Notes under the pieces: model-generated
What the model was told of the DNA's origin: nothing
The model's database searches: none
Seen by the model: only the letters and a program-made list of their open reading frames with translations
Part shown: in pieces, positions 36,605 through 38,626 of the stretch
Position numbering within the stretch: the first letter of the stretch is position 1
How the letters are laid out: the number at the start of each line of letters is the position of its first letter
Source of the DNA: Actinomycetota bacterium
GTDB lineage: Bacteria > Actinomycetota > Thermoleophilia > Gaiellales > Gaiellaceae
Reading direction: 5' to 3'
Assembly: GCA_013697275.1 (NCBI GenBank)
Contig: JACCXC010000056.1
Coordinates: 1-38,626, forward strand
DNA: 38,626 nt
Made by a program: the position numbers and the translations under genes

Positions 36605-37600
36605 ATGAACCGAGCGGTCCGCGTCGCCGTCGACGCGCTCGGAGGAGACCGCGCCCCCGAGGAGATCGTGGCTGGAGCCCTTGCGGCGCGGACGGAACGC
36701 GTCGAGCCCATCCTGTTCGGCCCGCGCGAGGAGCTCGAGCGTCTCGCGCCCGACGCCGAGATCGTGGATGCGCCCGAAGCCGTCGGGATGGAAGACAAAC
36801 CCGGGGACGCTGTCCGGACGAAGCGGGCGAGCTCGCTCTTCGCCGCCTGTCGCGCGGTCGCGGAGGGGTCGGCCGATGCAGTCATCTCGGCGGGCAACAC
36901 GGGCGCGTTCCTTGCCGCCGGACTGGTGGAGATCGGCCGCCTGCGCGGAGTGCACCGCCCGGCGATCGCCGTGCCGCTCCCGACGAAGCGCGGGCCGTCC
37001 GTTCTGATCGACGGCGGCGCGAACGCGGATGCCCGTCCCGAGCATCTCCTCCAGTTCGCTCACATGGGCAGCGTGTTCTCGCAGGAGGTCCTCGGCGTCG
37101 ACGACCCCACCGTCGCGCTCCTGTCGATCGGCGAGGAGCGCGAGAAGGGGAACCGGCTCGTTCGCGAGACGCACGACCTTCTCGCCCAGGCCGACCTGCG
37201 CTTCACCGGGAACGTCGAAGGTCGTGACCTCCTCATCGGCACGGCCGCCGTGGTCGTCTGCGACGGCTTCACCGGCAACGTCGCGCTGAAGACGCTCGAG
37301 GGAGGGCTCGCCGTGGCCCTGGGGAGCCTGCGCGACGAGGTGACCGCCACGGTTCGCGGCAAGGTCGGCGGTGTCCTCATCCGTCCGGCGGCGGGGCGGC
37401 TCCGCGAGCGCCTCAATCCCGATACCTACGGGGGCGCCTACCTGCTCGGCCTCAAGGGGCTCGTGGTGATCGCCCACGGAAACTCGTCGAGCGCTGCGAT
37501 CGAGAACGCCGTTCGCCTCGCGGCCCGCGGAGTCGAGGGCGGAGTGGTCGAGCGCCTGGCGCGGAGCCTCGCGCCCGAGCCGGCTGCTGCTCAGAGCTGA
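36605..37600 (+). CDS. plsX: Phosphate acyltransferase PlsX
   Basis: VRVAVDALGGDRAPEEIVAGAL; VISAGNTGAFLAAGL; CDGFTGNVALKTLEG; YGGAYLLGLKGLVVIAHG. Confidence 0.96.
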   Translation: MNRAVRVAVDALGGDRAPEEIVAGALAARTERVEPILFGPREELERLAPDAEIVDAPEAVGMEDKPGDAVRTKRASSLFAACRAVAEGSADAVISAGNTGAFLAAGLVEIGRLRGVHRPAIAVPLPTKRGPSVLIDGGANADARPEHLLQFAHMGSVFSQEVLGVDDPTVALLSIGEEREKGNRLVRETHDLLAQADLRFTGNVEGRDLLIGTAAVVVCDGFTGNVALKTLEGGLAVALGSLRDEVTATVRGKVGGVLIRPAAGRLRERLNPDTYGGAYLLGLKGLVVIAHGNSSSAAIENAVRLAARGVEGGVVERLARSLAPEPAAAQS

Positions 37601-37666
37601 CGCAGCGTGCGTGTTAGCATCCGGCGTCCATTTCGGCCCGACACGGAGAGAGGGTAGAGACCAAAC

Positions 37667-37912
37667 ATGGCAGCGACCCGCGAGGAGATTCAGGAGCAGG
37701 TCAAGAACGTCCTGGTGGAGCAGCTCGGGATCGAGGAGAGCGAGATCACACCCGAAGCGAACTTCCAGGAGGACCTGGACGCCGACTCCCTCGACCTGGT
37801 CGAGCTGATCATGGAGCTCGAGGACCAGTTCGGGATCAAGATCTCGGATGAGGACGCCCAGGGCATCCAGACCGTCGGGCAGGCCGTCGACTACATCTCC
37901 TCCCACCAGTAG
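37667..37912 (+). CDS. acpP: Acyl carrier protein
   Basis: [72 protein letters not shown] with the DSL serine; GGAGAGAGGG purine-rich RBS region upstream. Confidence 0.97.
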   Translation: MAATREEIQEQVKNVLVEQLGIEESEITPEANFQEDLDADSLDLVELIMELEDQFGIKISDEDAQGIQTVGQAVDYISSHQ

Positions 37913-38606
37913 CTCCGATCCGAGTGATGCCGGGCACGCCGAGCTCGGCGCGCTGATCGACGCGCTCCGTCCGGAGAACGCCGCCCCGGTCTTCACGCAC
38001 ACGTCCTGGGCGCCCACCCGCGAGGAGTCCTACGAGCGGCTCGAGTTCCTCGGCGACTCCGTGCTTGGGCTCGCGGTTGCGCGCGAGCTCTACGAACGCT
38101 TCCCCGAGTACCCGGAGGGACAACTGGCCAAGATCCGCGCACACGTCGTCTCACGTCAGAGCTGCGCGGTCGTCGGACGCCAGCTCGACCTCGGCGCGAA
38201 GCTCCTCGAGTATGGAGCCGACTCGAGTTCGTCCGACGAGCTCGAGAGCCTCTCGACGAACCGCAACGTCCTCGCCGCGCTAGTCGAGGCGGCGCTCGGC
38301 GCCATCTACCTCGAGCACGGCTTCGAGGCCGTCCGTCCCGCCATCCTCGCAGCGTTCGCCGACCGGGTCGACTACGCGCTCACGACGTACGTCGACTACA
38401 AGACCGAGCTCCAGGAGGAGCTCGCGCGGCGTAGTCTGAGCGTCTCCTACCAGGTAGTCGAAGTAGAGGGCCCGCCGCACGATCGCCGTTTCACCTGTGC
38501 CGCGGTGATCGACGGGGAGCAGGCCGGTCTGGGAAGCGGTGCCTCGAAGAAGGCGGCCGAGCAGAACGCGGCGCGCGAGGCGCGCCGCAAGCTCCTCGAT
38601 GAGTAG
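37848..38606 (+). CDS. rnc: Ribonuclease III; start uncertain
   Basis: [35 protein letters not shown]-terminal ds[44 protein letters not shown]...[17 protein letters not shown]; only ordinary in-frame start is ATG 37848 inside acpP. Confidence 0.93.
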   Translation: MRTPRASRPSGRPSTTSPPTSSSDPSDAGHAELGALIDALRPENAAPVFTHTSWAPTREESYERLEFLGDSVLGLAVARELYERFPEYPEGQLAKIRAHVVSRQSCAVVGRQLDLGAKLLEYGADSSSSDELESLSTNRNVLAALVEAALGAIYLEHGFEAVRPAILAAFADRVDYALTTYVDYKTELQEELARRSLSVSYQVVEVEGPPHDRRFTCAAVIDGEQAGLGSGASKKAAEQNAAREARRKLLDE

Positions 38607-38626
38607 ATAATTGCGCCGTCCACCGA

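Noticed and set aside
1-38626. CRISPR arrays, tRNA/rRNA genes, prophage or toxin-antitoxin modules
   Set aside because: No repeat-spacer arrays, no recognisable tRNA/rRNA sequences and no phage-like or TA-like ORFs found by reading; a tRNAscan/CRISPR search was not possible.

Overview
The window is a GC-rich, gene-dense actinobacterial housekeeping segment. It is probably from the class Thermoleophilia (Gaiella/Solirubrobacter-like); that placement is inferred from gene order and sequence style and was not tested. About 40 genes lie almost all on the + strand. In order they are: scpA (partial)-scpB, a GYD protein, an RluB-type pseudouridine synthase, a TolB-like lipoprotein, trpS(-), aroF-tyrA-aroA-cmk-plsC-der, gpsA, a DUF3352-like lipoprotein, metK, a DUF4230-like protein, mntR/dtxR(-), priA-def-fmt, a large secreted orphan, rsmB-rpe-ribD-2-hydroxyacid dehydrogenase-ribE-ribBA-ribH, rpmB-fakA-like-receiver-DegV, a double cupin, recG-rsmD-coaD, a coiled-coil protein, and yceD-rpmF-plsX-acpP-rnc. 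I saw no prophage, CRISPR array, tRNA or rRNA. The observations most worth following up are: (1) an in-frame amber codon inside the conserved core of coaD; (2) a 168-bp imperfect palindrome running from the aroF stop codon to the tyrA start codon; (3) a three-copy family of intergenic, two-hairpin repeats; (4) recurrent TANNNT boxes 6-10 nt upstream of start codons, suggesting widespread leaderless transcription; (5) an orphan secreted protein with a structured, possibly c-di-AMP-riboswitch-like leader; (6) a lone receiver domain between fatty-acid-kinase-like genes; (7) an acidic N-terminal extension on lumazine synthase; and (8) priA and rnc lacking ordinary start codons at the expected places. 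All family assignments come from reading motifs by eye; no database search was run.
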